Assembly: GCF_020178975.1 (NCBI RefSeq)
Contig: NZ_JAHXBU010000090.1
Coordinates: 1-64,000 of the forward strand
Source: Cesiribacter sp. SM1
GTDB taxonomy: Bacteria; Bacteroidota; Bacteroidia; Cytophagales; Cyclobacteriaceae
Length of the DNA: 64,000 bases
Reading direction: 5' to 3'
Notes under the pieces: model-generated
Told to the model about the DNA's origin: nothing
The model's input: only the letters and a program-made list of their open reading frames with translations
The model's database searches: none
In this document: positions 1-8,073 of the stretch, piece by piece
How positions within the stretch are numbered: the first letter of the stretch is position 1
Layout of the letters: each line of letters begins with the position of its first letter
Made by a program: the position numbers and the translations under genes

Positions 1-122
1 GTCTTTACAACTATCCTTTCTACTGCCACCCAGCTGGATAGCCAGAAAAACTCTGTGCCTATGCTTATCCTTTGTGGCAATAGGACCTAATCCTAGCAGA
101 AATCGACATTCTTTTTCAGAAA

Positions 123-159
123 AAAAAAGCGCTTATGTAAGAAAAATAAGCGCTTTTTT
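123..159. terminator. Bidirectional intrinsic terminator
   Basis: An 8-bp GC-containing stem (GCGCTTAT at 129-136, ATAAGCGC at 146-153) is extended by an A6 run on the left and a T6 run on the right. It therefore reads as a terminator on both strands. It lies 65 bases beyond the stop of the minus-strand dehydrogenase at 225-1001 and probably ends that transcript. Nothing else in bases 1-224 looks like a gene. Confidence 0.75.
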
Positions 160-224
160 GCCCTGTGCAACACTGGTGTATCCGGTAAACTGGCGTAAAC
201 GAGTTGTATTTTTAGAAAACAAGC

Positions 225-1001
225 TTAAGCACCCTGCCCCAGGCTTAAGGATAAACCTCCATCCATAAAGTAGCTGGAGCCTGTAACGTAATCAGAATCT
301 GAAGAGGCCAGGAAGAGGGCTACTTTGGCTATTTCTTCAGGCTTACCGGCTCTTTTCATCGGAATGTTTTCTTCGCTTTCCTTTCTGGCTTCCTTATCGT
401 CCATCGCCTCCTGGTTCATGGGGGTCAGGATCATGCCGGGAGCTATGTTGTTTACATTGATGCCTTCTTCGGCCAGCTCCATGGCGAGTGTTCTGGTAAA
501 ATTACGTACCGCTGCTTTGGAGGCGCAGTATTCGGCAGTGCCGGCAGCTACTACTTCTTCGTGTACCGAGCTTACGTTGATGATCTTGCCCTTGCCGCCC
601 TTTTCCCTGCGGTGCCTGATGAAACGCCTGGAGCAAAAGAAGGTGCCGTATAAGTTGGTGCGGATGCATTTATCAAAAACTTCAGTATCCATATCGGCCA
701 CCATAATGCCTTTACCATTGAGGGCTGCATTATTTACAAGGATATCAACAGTACCAAATTTTTCAATGGCCTGGTCAAAAAGCTTTTCCACCGACTGCTC
801 ATCGCTGATGTCTACCTTTAGCACCATACCTTTGGCACCTTCCTGCTCCACCTCTTTCAAGGTTTGCTCCCCGCCCTCTTGGTCGGAGTGGTAGCAAACA
901 ACTACACTGGCGCCCTGTCTTGCAAATTCCAGCGCCGTAGCTTTGCCTATGCCTGAGTCTGATCCGGTAATCAGCGCAACTTTTCCTTTTAGCTTCTCCA
1001 T
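225..1001 (-). CDS. SDR family NAD(P)-dependent oxidoreductase (glucose 1-dehydrogenase-like)
   Basis: This is a 258-residue classical short-chain dehydrogenase, a normal length for the family. It shows the cofactor motif TGSDSGIG (residues 12-19), the NNA motif (90-92), the catalytic Ser of INVSS (144/145) and the YxxxK pair Tyr158/Lys162. The C-terminal SSYFMDGG stretch is usual for the glucose 1-dehydrogenase/3-ketoacyl reductase-like group. The protein is cytosolic, with no signal peptide. The substrate cannot be read from sequence; polyol, sugar or stress-related (YhdF/YhxC-like) dehydrogenases are all possible. It is monocistronic, with a strong terminator downstream and about 200 bases separating it from the regulator at 1201-1890. 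Confidence 0.9.
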   Translation of the reverse strand: MEKLKGKVALITGSDSGIGKATALEFARQGASVVVCYHSDQEGGEQTLKEVEQEGAKGMVLKVDISDEQSVEKLFDQAIEKFGTVDILVNNAALNGKGIMVADMDTEVFDKCIRTNLYGTFFCSRRFIRHRREKGGKGKIINVSSVHEEVVAAGTAEYCASKAAVRNFTRTLAMELAEEGINVNNIAPGMILTPMNQEAMDDKEARKESEENIPMKRAGKPEEIAKVALFLASSDSDYVTGSSYFMDGGLSLSLGQGA

Positions 1002-1200
1002 AACCTCTGTTTTATGATAGATTGATCTCTTCTGAAAACATTGATCCCGACTCTTGCAGCCTGCAGGAGACCGGGTAAAATAGATACTCGGCAGCGGTAT
1101 TAATGTTTGTGACCAGCCGGTTGTATTTCTTATGTTATCAGCAGAAGAGCTGTGGCAGAGGGGGCGTGTCTGAACAAAGGCTTATACTTCCGGAACGGCA

Positions 1201-1890
1201 TCAGTAATCAACCGGCAGCTGTTTCATATAGTCGTTAAGCACCATATGCTCACTTTTTCTGAAGGGCTGGCCGGTAGCCTTAACATGGCGGATGCGCGAT
1301 ACCCTGAAATCGCGGTACTCCTGCCGCTTATGGCACCAGGCTATCAGGTGCCAGTTAAGGGCATAAAAAACAAGCCCGATTGGCTCTACCTCTCGTATGC
1401 TGCTCTCTTCCTGCTTGTTTACATATTCGATTTCCAGGAGCATTTTTCCGGAAATAGCCTGCTGCAATATGGAGAGATAATCGAAGTTAAGCACAAAGCA
1501 GGAGGGTACCTGTAGCCTGATGTTGTTGTTCAGGAACTCTAGGTCTTCTTTCTGTGAGTGCCGCAGGCCTGCCTTTACTTTGGTTAGTGCGTTGGAATAG
1601 TGGGTTTGGATAGACTTATCGGCAAAGCCATAGACCAGGGTTTCCATTAACAGCAGTGCATTGGCTTCTTCTGTACTAAAAGATACCGGGGGCAAAAAAT
1701 AGCCCTGCACCACGTAATAGCCTCTGTGTGGTTCAAAGCTTACAGGAACCCCCTGCTCACAGATCGCTTTAATGTCGCGGTAAACGGTGCGGATACTGAT
1801 CCCAAACTTTTCTGATATCTGTTCAGCAGTAAGGTATTTTTTAGACTGCAGCAGGGTGAGTATTCCAAAAAGTCTGTCGATCCTGTTCAT
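1201..1890 (-). CDS. YafY-type transcriptional regulator with HTH_11 and WYL domains
   Basis: The protein has 229 residues. Residues 1-60 form a winged helix-turn-helix (LTAEQISEKFGISIRTVYRDI). Residues about 140-215 form a WYL domain with the typical core LEIEYV...VEPIGLVFYALNWHLIAWC. YafY-family proteins are DNA-binding regulators whose WYL domain senses a small ligand; the ligand here is unknown. It lies upstream of, and on the same strand as, the dehydrogenase at 225-1001, so that gene is a possible target. A second, paralogous regulator is at 16348-17040. Confidence 0.9.
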   Translation of the reverse strand: MNRIDRLFGILTLLQSKKYLTAEQISEKFGISIRTVYRDIKAICEQGVPVSFEPHRGYYVVQGYFLPPVSFSTEEANALLLMETLVYGFADKSIQTHYSNALTKVKAGLRHSQKEDLEFLNNNIRLQVPSCFVLNFDYLSILQQAISGKMLLEIEYVNKQEESSIREVEPIGLVFYALNWHLIAWCHKRQEYRDFRVSRIRHVKATGQPFRKSEHMVLNDYMKQLPVDY

Positions 1891-1994
1891 GCCCCTGGTG
1901 TTTGCTCCTGTTAAAAAATTTTAAAGCAGCATCAATTTAGCCTGAATTAAGCAGAAAGTCCATACCACAGCGCCAGGGGTGCAATCATTGGGGA

Positions 1995-2378
1995 TCAGTC
2001 TATGTGCAGTTTTTTTGAAGCCTGAAGAATGGCTCTTTCAGTTAGCAGTGCCAGTGCTATGCCTGTTGTGTAGGTCATGGCAGTATACCAGAAACCAATT
2101 GTAGGGCTGATGGTGATTAAGCTGCCCTGTTGGGATGGATCTGCAAAGGAGATGAAGGGGGCTATTTCATAGGCAGATGACAGCAAGAGTAAAGCTGCAC
2201 CTGCAACAACAGGCTTTACATTCCAAAAGGCTTTAATGGCAGCATACTGCATCACTATTAAAATAATGTTGCTCAGGGTAGCCTGTAAAAAAGGGTGCGT
2301 TATGAAAAGATCTGTACCTGTCAGTGCCAAAAGCAGAAATACAAGCACGCTTATGTAACTCCTGTTAAAACTAAACAT
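1995..2378 (-). CDS. Small hypothetical membrane protein
   Basis: This is a 127-residue hydrophobic protein with about four predicted transmembrane segments (roughly 7-25, 33-50, 57-75 and 95-113) and a basic C-terminal tail (ASKKLHID). I do not recognise the family. The start at the ATG gives a Phe/Arg-containing N-terminus followed directly by the first helix. It is flanked by about 100 bases on the left and 289 bases without a convincing gene on the right. Confidence 0.6.
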   Translation of the reverse strand: MFSFNRSYISVLVFLLLALTGTDLFITHPFLQATLSNIILIVMQYAAIKAFWNVKPVVAGAALLLLSSAYEIAPFISFADPSQQGSLITISPTIGFWYTAMTYTTGIALALLTERAILQASKKLHID

Positions 2379-2667
2379 GGGGTAAAAGTTTATTTAAGTT
2401 ATATGTACCGGTAAAAAGTTTGAGCCTTGCAGCGCCAGCAAGGGCATTCTTTAGCATGACCACAGCCGGGCCAGAAGGGTTGGTCAGGAGCTGCAATATA
2501 TTTTTCAGGAAAATATTTGGGGCAGCAACATTATTTGCCCTTTTTCAGGATTTATTCTTCATATTTGGTAAGAATGATGGTAGTAATATGCAGCTGCTTT
2601 TATGCTGGTAGCAACAGGTTTCTGTTTGTAACAAGTCGCATACCAATCAACGAATAACATATATTTT

Positions 2668-3699
2668 ATGAAAGCATTTACGTATGCAGGGCTTCTGCTG
2701 CTGTTTATGTGCCTCGGTATGCATGCCTATGGGCAAACTGCAGGCAACTTGAGCCAGGTAGTAGTGCAGGGCAACAAATTTACCCTTGCCGATGGAACCC
2801 AGGTTGTTTTCAGGGGGCTTAATGCCAGCGACCCCGACAGGCTGTACAGGGCAGGTAAGTGGGAAAAAAGATACTTTGAAGAAATGAAAAAATGGGGTGC
2901 TAACCTGGTGCGGCTGCCCGTACACCCTACTGCCTGGCGCTCCAGGGGCAAAGATGAGTACCTGAAAATGCTGGATAAAGGTGTGGCCTGGGCCGGCGAA
3001 CTGGGTATGTATGTGGTAATAGACTGGCACAGCATTGGCAACCTTAAAAATGAAATGTACCAGAACCCCATGTATGAAACCACCCTTAAGGAAACTTACG
3101 AGTTCTGGAGAACCATGTCCGATCATTATAAGGGTAATACAACGGTAGCCTTTTTTGAGCTTTTTAATGAACCAACCGTAATGGATGGCAAACTGGGCAG
3201 CTGCAGCTGGCAGGAGTGGAAAGCGATTATGGAAGAAGCCATTACCATTGTGAGGGCAAACGGAGCCCGGGCTATTCCGCTGGTGGCTGGTTTTAACTGG
3301 GCCTATGATCTTACAGAGGTAGCCACAAACCCTATAAACGCCGAGGGTATTGCTTATGTAAGCCATCCGTACCCCATGAAGCGCGAAAAGCCATGGGAAG
3401 ATCAGTGGACCCGGGACTGGGGCTTTGTGGCAGAAAAGTATCCGCTGGTACTAACAGAAATAGGCTTTTGCGGACCCGATGAAAGGGGAGCCCACGTGCC
3501 GGTAATCTCTGATGAATCTTATGGCGATGCCATTACACAATACAGCAATGATAGGGGTATCTCCTATGTAGTGTGGGTATTTGACCCGCAGTGGTCGCCC
3601 ATGCTTATCCAGGACTGGAACTACACTCCAACCAGGCAGGGCAGGTACTTTAAAAGTGCCATGCAGCAATATGCAGCCGAAAACAAAAAGCAGCAATGA
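2668..3699 (+). CDS. Secreted glycoside hydrolase family 5 (cellulase-like)
   Basis: The protein has 343 residues with a signal peptide (residues 1 to about 22, ending HAYGQ) and a single GH5 TIM-barrel domain. The catalytic acid/base is Glu168 in the NEP motif (LFNEPTV) and the nucleophile is Glu264 in LTEIGF. The HP pair in VRLPVHP and the HPY motif in YVSHPYP also fit the family. GH5 enzymes retain configuration and cleave beta-glucans or mannans. The lack of carbohydrate-binding modules and the short length suggest an endoglucanase or mannanase acting in the periplasm or outside the cell. It is monocistronic, with a strong terminator 40 bases after the stop. Confidence 0.9.
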   Translation: MKAFTYAGLLLLFMCLGMHAYGQTAGNLSQVVVQGNKFTLADGTQVVFRGLNASDPDRLYRAGKWEKRYFEEMKKWGANLVRLPVHPTAWRSRGKDEYLKMLDKGVAWAGELGMYVVIDWHSIGNLKNEMYQNPMYETTLKETYEFWRTMSDHYKGNTTVAFFELFNEPTVMDGKLGSCSWQEWKAIMEEAITIVRANGARAIPLVAGFNWAYDLTEVATNPINAEGIAYVSHPYPMKREKPWEDQWTRDWGFVAEKYPLVLTEIGFCGPDERGAHVPVISDESYGDAITQYSNDRGISYVVWVFDPQWSPMLIQDWNYTPTRQGRYFKSAMQQYAAENKKQQ

Positions 3700-3738
3700 T
3701 ACAGCTGATTTGTAAAGGAAAGTGCTAAACACAGCAGG

Positions 3739-3770
3739 AGCCGTACCCGCTAAATGGGTACGGCTTTTTT
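3739..3770 (+). terminator. Intrinsic terminator of the GH5 gene
   Basis: A perfect 10-bp stem (AGCCGTACCC at 3739-3748, GGGTACGGCT at 3756-3765) with a 7-base loop is followed by a T run. Confidence 0.9.
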
Positions 3771-4139
3771 GTGCTGCTGCTAGTTTGCCGTATGTAAAAT
3801 ATTACCAGCCCTATTCAATAATTTTCATTTGCCAGCAGTCTGTTCCTGTAAATCCTATTGTGTTTTTGGGGTGTTGCAGGAGGGGCGTTCTCCCATATAG
3901 GCCATCACACACCAGCCTGACGACATCTGCCGCGGCAGCCTGTATATTATTCGATGTGTAGCCAACAATTGTGCGTTGGTTGTTGTTATAACATAATTTA
4001 CACTACTCAACTCTGCTGCTTTCTAATATTAAAAAATAAATAGTTGCAGGAGAAGCCCGTGCTATCGCCTTTTTATTTATTGCTCTGTCCAGATGCCTGC
4101 GCCTGCACATAAGAACAGTAAGAACAGATAGAGAACATC
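3771..4139. other. Gene-free interval
   Basis: I see no supportable gene here between the GH5 terminator and the ATG at 4140. The short open frames lack family features. The promoter of the 4140 gene presumably lies here, but I cannot locate it with confidence. Confidence 0.5.
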
Positions 4140-6428
4140 ATGAGGAGACTCTACCAGTCAGTAAGAGAACCAGTATCTTCAATCCTGATCGAGCCCGGTA
4201 ATTCTACAGCAAAGCTCAGGTATAAGGAGTTATTCTATGCCCTGATTCTTGTGCTGCCTGCGCTGCTTCCCTTCCTCCTGATTTCGCAATACAACCATCC
4301 TTCTGCCGATGATTTCTGCTACTCCCACCGGTCCAGGGATTTCGGCTTCTGGACGTTCCAGGAATACCTTTACACCACCTGGACTGGTCGCTACGGGGCT
4401 ACAGCCCTGCTGTCGCTGAGCACCATTGATCCTGACAGCCTCCTGTTTTACAGGCTTATGCCTATCCTGCTGTTTGTTTCTTTTGGTGCTTCTATTTACC
4501 TGTTTCTTAAAAAGTTATTACCGGCGGCTGCCGCCACAGACAGGCTTGTGCTCTCCCTGCTGATATTCTTCCTGTACATCGTCAGGCTGCCAAACATTGC
4601 AGAAGCATTCTACTGGATTTCAGGATCGCTTACCTACCAGCTGGCCTCCACACTTTGCCTGCTGTTGTTTGCTCTTATCCTTCATCTCCATGAGCAGCAT
4701 AAACAGCATAAAAGAGTCTTCTACACCATCCTGGGCAGTATTATTTGTATTGTAATTGTGGGGTTAAACGAAACCTCCATGCTGTTGCTGTGCTGTACTC
4801 TGTTTTTATGGCTGGCCATCCGCAGCTATAGGCAGCGCGGGCTTGATAAACCTTTACTCGTGCTGCTGCTGGTAACGATTGCCGCATCGCTGGTGGTAAT
4901 TCTGGCGCCGGGCAATGCAGTTAGAATGTCTGCCAAACCCCAGAGGTTTGATGTGTTTTTATCTGTTTATGGGCCTATCAGGTATAGTATTACCTACATT
5001 GTACACTGGCTGCCTTTTTCAGTGCCCCTGCTGCTGCTGTTTTCAGGGCTGTTAGTGCGCATTGCCGGCAACATCAGGCAGTACTACAGGTTGCCGGTCG
5101 TAAGCAGAAAACACCTTTACCTGCTGGCTGCAACGGTTCTGGGTTTCATAGCCCTGGGTTTTCTGCCCAGTTTTTGGGGGCAGGGAGGAGCACCTCCGGC
5201 CAGAACAGTCAACCTCATCTATGTAGTATATATTTTTGGGGGGCTGGCCCTTGTTTTAGCCTTTCTGGTCTATTTACAAACCAAACATATCAGCATTCCC
5301 CGCCTATCTTCTGTTCAAAGGCTAATGCTGGCAGTGCTGCTATTAGGCATGCTGGTATTCTGGGGCAACAGGGTAAGCACAGCCTATCAGGATCTGGCAA
5401 AGGGCACTGCCCGTGCCTACAGCCAGGAAATGCAGCAGCGATACAGCCATATCCGCAGCTGTACAGCAGAAGGATGCATCGTTCCTTCGCTGGAGCACAA
5501 GCCTAAAACCATCTATGCCTACGATCTTGCCCCGGCCCCCACAGAGAAAACCTACTACTACAACCAGTGCTTATCGCATTTTTTTCATAAAAAGGACATC
5601 GGTATACTCTCTGAACAGACAGAAATGGATTTAAAAGAAATACATGCACAAACACAGGCTTCAGGCAGCGGTAGCCGGCATCCATGGGAGCTGGCCCGCC
5701 TGGAGGTGGTTTATGGCCTGTCAGAAAAGTATCTGGCGAACACCAGGAGTGCAGAGGTACGGGTGCTTGACATAGGCTGCGGAGACCTGTTTTTTAGCAG
5801 CACACTTGCGCAAAAGCTAAACGGGGGGAGGATCATTGCAGTGGACACAGCGCTAAAGCCCGAGGCACTGCCGGGCATTAACAGCAGGTACAGCGGTAGC
5901 AACATCCAGGTGTTTCAAAACCTGGAAGAGGCATCCCGCACTTTTCGTGAAGCAGGGCTAGTCTTTTTGCTCGATGTGCTGGAGCATATACACGATGATG
6001 CAGCCTTCCTGGAAGACTTGCGACTTTTTCCTTTCATCACAGAAAATACGGTACTGGTTATTACCACGCCAGCCTATCAGTCACTTTTCAGCTCTCACGA
6101 TACCTTTCTGGACCATTACCGAAGGTACAGCAGCAGCTCACTTAGCGCTGTGTTGCAAAAATCAGGATTCAGCATTGTGGATAAGGGCTACTTCTTTTTT
6201 TCGCTGCTTCCCATACGTTTTATGCAAAGCATGTGGGAGAAACTGTATCCCCGGGCAGCGCAGCGTGGAGGTACCGATGCTGCCGACTGGCGGGGTGGTA
6301 GGTTAAGCACCAGGCTGTTTCAAAACCTGCTGCTCCTGGATTATAAGCTAACGTCCCTGCTGGGCAGGACAGGAATCAAAATCGGAGGACTATCAACCTA
6401 TGCCATATGCAAAAGATCTGTATCATAA
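4140..6428 (+). CDS. DUF6056-type membrane protein fused to a SAM-dependent methyltransferase
   Basis: This 762-residue protein is built from two parts. Residues about 25-480 are a polytopic membrane domain of the DUF6056 type, recognisable from the ADDFCYS motif after the first helix and FYWISGSLTYQLA in the middle; the family resembles GT-C glycosyltransferases. Residues about 500-760 are a class I methyltransferase with the SAM motif VLDIGCGD (near 543) and FLLDVLEHIHDD. Met496 (base 5625) begins a stretch typical of the N-terminus of a stand-alone methyltransferase of this kind (RHPWELAR follows), so the fusion point is probably there. The end overlaps the GT2 gene by 22 bases, so the two are cotranscribed. 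Together they suggest modification or glycosylation of a lipid-linked or surface glycan. Confidence 0.8.
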   Translation: MRRLYQSVREPVSSILIEPGNSTAKLRYKELFYALILVLPALLPFLLISQYNHPSADDFCYSHRSRDFGFWTFQEYLYTTWTGRYGATALLSLSTIDPDSLLFYRLMPILLFVSFGASIYLFLKKLLPAAAATDRLVLSLLIFFLYIVRLPNIAEAFYWISGSLTYQLASTLCLLLFALILHLHEQHKQHKRVFYTILGSIICIVIVGLNETSMLLLCCTLFLWLAIRSYRQRGLDKPLLVLLLVTIAASLVVILAPGNAVRMSAKPQRFDVFLSVYGPIRYSITYIVHWLPFSVPLLLLFSGLLVRIAGNIRQYYRLPVVSRKHLYLLAATVLGFIALGFLPSFWGQGGAPPARTVNLIYVVYIFGGLALVLAFLVYLQTKHISIPRLSSVQRLMLAVLLLGMLVFWGNRVSTAYQDLAKGTARAYSQEMQQRYSHIRSCTAEGCIVPSLEHKPKTIYAYDLAPAPTEKTYYYNQCLSHFFHKKDIGILSEQTEMDLKEIHAQTQASGSGSRHPWELARLEVVYGLSEKYLANTRSAEVRVLDIGCGDLFFSSTLAQKLNGGRIIAVDTALKPEALPGINSRYSGSNIQVFQNLEEASRTFREAGLVFLLDVLEHIHDDAAFLEDLRLFPFITENTVLVITTPAYQSLFSSHDTFLDHYRRYSSSSLSAVLQKSGFSIVDKGYFFFSLLPIRFMQSMWEKLYPRAAQRGGTDAADWRGGRLSTRLFQNLLLLDYKLTSLLGRTGIKIGGLSTYAICKRSVS

Positions 6429-7222
6429 TACCCTGCTACAACGAGCAGTTTCGACTGCCACGCGATGAGTTTCTGGAGGTTTTCCAGAGTACCAATTTCT
6501 TTTTCTGTTTTGTGAATGATGGCAGCAGCGATAAAACTCAGTATGTGCTGGAAATGCTTAGAAGTGGTAGAGAGGAGCGGGTGCAGGTAATAAGCCTGCC
6601 CAGGAATAAAGGTAAAGCAGAGGCTGTGCGAACAGGAGTGCTCAAAGCCCTAAGCTGGCACGACTTTAGTTATATCGGCTACTTTGATGCAGATTTTTCA
6701 ACCCCGATCACAGAGGCTTTGCACCTGCTGGAAGAATCGGGAGAAGATAAACTGCTGATCATGGGCTCACGCGTTAAACGCCTTGGCGCAACCATAGAGC
6801 GCAATCTGGCCAGACACTATTTTGGCAGAATATTTTCTACCGTAGCCAGCCTTACTTTAAAAATACCTGTGTACGACACACAATGTGGGGCAAAGCTCAT
6901 TAGCACAAAAGTTGCCCGGCAGCTTTTTACTGCTCCTTTCTTAACCCGCTGGCTGTTTGATATGGAAATTCTAGCCCGTTGTATTGAAATGTTTGGCAGA
7001 AAAGAAACCTGCACAACCGTGAGCGAAATACCACTAAAGGTGTGGAAAAGAAAAGATCACTCACATCTAAAGATCAGCCACATGCTGAAGGTGCCCTTTG
7101 AGCTGTATAAGATCTACTCGCACTATAAGCTGGAAAGCAGCGGAAAAACCAATCTGGTACCAATCCTGGCATCAGACTCCTGCATGGGTGCGCCAGGCAT
7201 CAAAGATCAGCCACAGCACTAA
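6407..7222 (+). CDS. Glycosyltransferase family 2 (polyprenyl-phosphate glycosyltransferase-like)
   Basis: This is a 271-residue GT-A fold protein. The N-terminus CIIIPCYNEQFRLP, the nucleotide-binding VNDGSSDKT and the DADFSTP metal-site motif are those of GT2 enzymes of the dolichyl-phosphate-glucose/mannose synthase group. There is no membrane anchor, so it should act at the cytoplasmic face of the membrane. Its start lies inside the 3' end of the DUF6056-methyltransferase gene, implying translational coupling. The likely role is to make a lipid-phosphate-linked sugar that the upstream GT-C-like membrane domain could use as donor; this is inference from gene order. Confidence 0.85.
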   Translation: MQKICIIIPCYNEQFRLPRDEFLEVFQSTNFFFCFVNDGSSDKTQYVLEMLRSGREERVQVISLPRNKGKAEAVRTGVLKALSWHDFSYIGYFDADFSTPITEALHLLEESGEDKLLIMGSRVKRLGATIERNLARHYFGRIFSTVASLTLKIPVYDTQCGAKLISTKVARQLFTAPFLTRWLFDMEILARCIEMFGRKETCTTVSEIPLKVWKRKDHSHLKISHMLKVPFELYKIYSHYKLESSGKTNLVPILASDSCMGAPGIKDQPQH

Positions 7223-7515
7223 TTATCGGCAACCAAGCCAGGGTTTAGCAGCTTAACAATCTTTTGCTTCCTTACCATTTTCCTCCAGGAATTACAGCAG
7301 TTTAAACTGATTGCAATCCATAAATCATGTTAAATTAAAGACTGCTGTTCTTTGTTAGGCAACTTTGCTGCAAGTGAGTTTTTCAAGAAGGCAGGCAGGA
7401 GAGATGCCCGCCCTGTGCTGCCTTATTACTGATCCCTTTGTCCGCTACATCATCAACCTTATTTGTTCCGATACCGGAGCCTCCACTTTTACAGCATATA
7501 GTTAGACTTTACCGT

Positions 7516-7591
7516 GATTTAGATTTTTATGACTTCTAAATCTGCTGCTTTCTCACAGAAAAAGCGGGTTTTTCTTTATTTTAGATCTAAA
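7516..7591. promoter_or_regulatory. Inverted repeats upstream of the molybdenum hydroxylase operon
   Basis: The 387-base interval 7223-7609 has no gene. Near its right end GATTTAGA (7516-7523) is inverted as TCTAAATC (7535-7542). A second, compact palindrome TTTAGATCTAAA (7580-7591) lies 19 bases before the ATG at 7610. The shared TTTAGA/TCTAAA core suggests repeated operator half-sites for an unidentified repressor of the iorA/iorB-like genes. The region is AT-rich, so chance palindromes are possible. Confidence 0.35.
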
Positions 7592-7609
7592 TACTAATTA
7601 GAAGGTATA

Positions 7610-8071
7610 ATGGCGATTTATAAGCTGCAAATAAACGGACAAACATACCAGGCCGATGTAGAGCCGGATACGCCGCTACTATGGGTGCTGCGCGATCATC
7701 TGGGGCTGCTGGGCACCAAGTTTGGCTGCGGAATAGCTGTCTGCGGGGCATGTACAGTTCATTTTAACGACCAGGCCGTTCGCGCCTGTGTGTTCCCGGT
7801 ATCTGCAGTGGGCAGTGCCAGCATCACAACCATTGAGGGACTGTCGGAGCAGGGTACTCACCCGGTTCAGCAGGCCTGGAACGAGGTAGATGTTGCCCAG
7901 TGCGGCTACTGCCAGGCCGGCCAGATCATGACCGCTGCAGCGCTCCTTAAGCGCAACCCTAACCCCAGCACCGAAGAAATAGATGCCGGTATGAATGGCA
8001 ACATATGCCGCTGCGGAACCTACCACCGCATTCGTGAAGCAGTAACCCTTGCAGCAGCCAAACTAAAATAG
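7610..8071 (+). CDS. (2Fe-2S)-binding subunit of a molybdenum hydroxylase (isoquinoline 1-oxidoreductase alpha-like)
   Basis: The protein has 153 residues, the full family length. The plant-type cluster ligands are Cys40, Cys45, Cys48 and Cys60 ([11 protein letters not shown]). The second, all-helical domain cluster ligands are Cys98, Cys101, Cys133 and Cys135 (QCGYCQAGQ and CRCGTYHRI). This is the electron-transfer subunit of xanthine dehydrogenase-family enzymes. It passes electrons from the Mo site of the next gene product, whose start is 2 bases past this stop. There is no FAD subunit and no cytochrome c gene adjacent. Confidence 0.92.
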   Translation: MAIYKLQINGQTYQADVEPDTPLLWVLRDHLGLLGTKFGCGIAVCGACTVHFNDQAVRACVFPVSAVGSASITTIEGLSEQGTHPVQQAWNEVDVAQCGYCQAGQIMTAAALLKRNPNPSTEEIDAGMNGNICRCGTYHRIREAVTLAAAKLK

Positions 8072-8073
8072 CC

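Noticed and set aside
2420-2611. Small plus-strand frame of 63 codons
   Set aside because: No family, no plausible start context and nothing cotranscribed; the 2379-2667 interval is treated as non-coding.
5625-6428. Separate methyltransferase gene starting at the internal ATG at 5625
   Set aside because: The frame is continuous with the upstream membrane domain with no stop, so the annotated product is a fusion. Internal initiation cannot be excluded.
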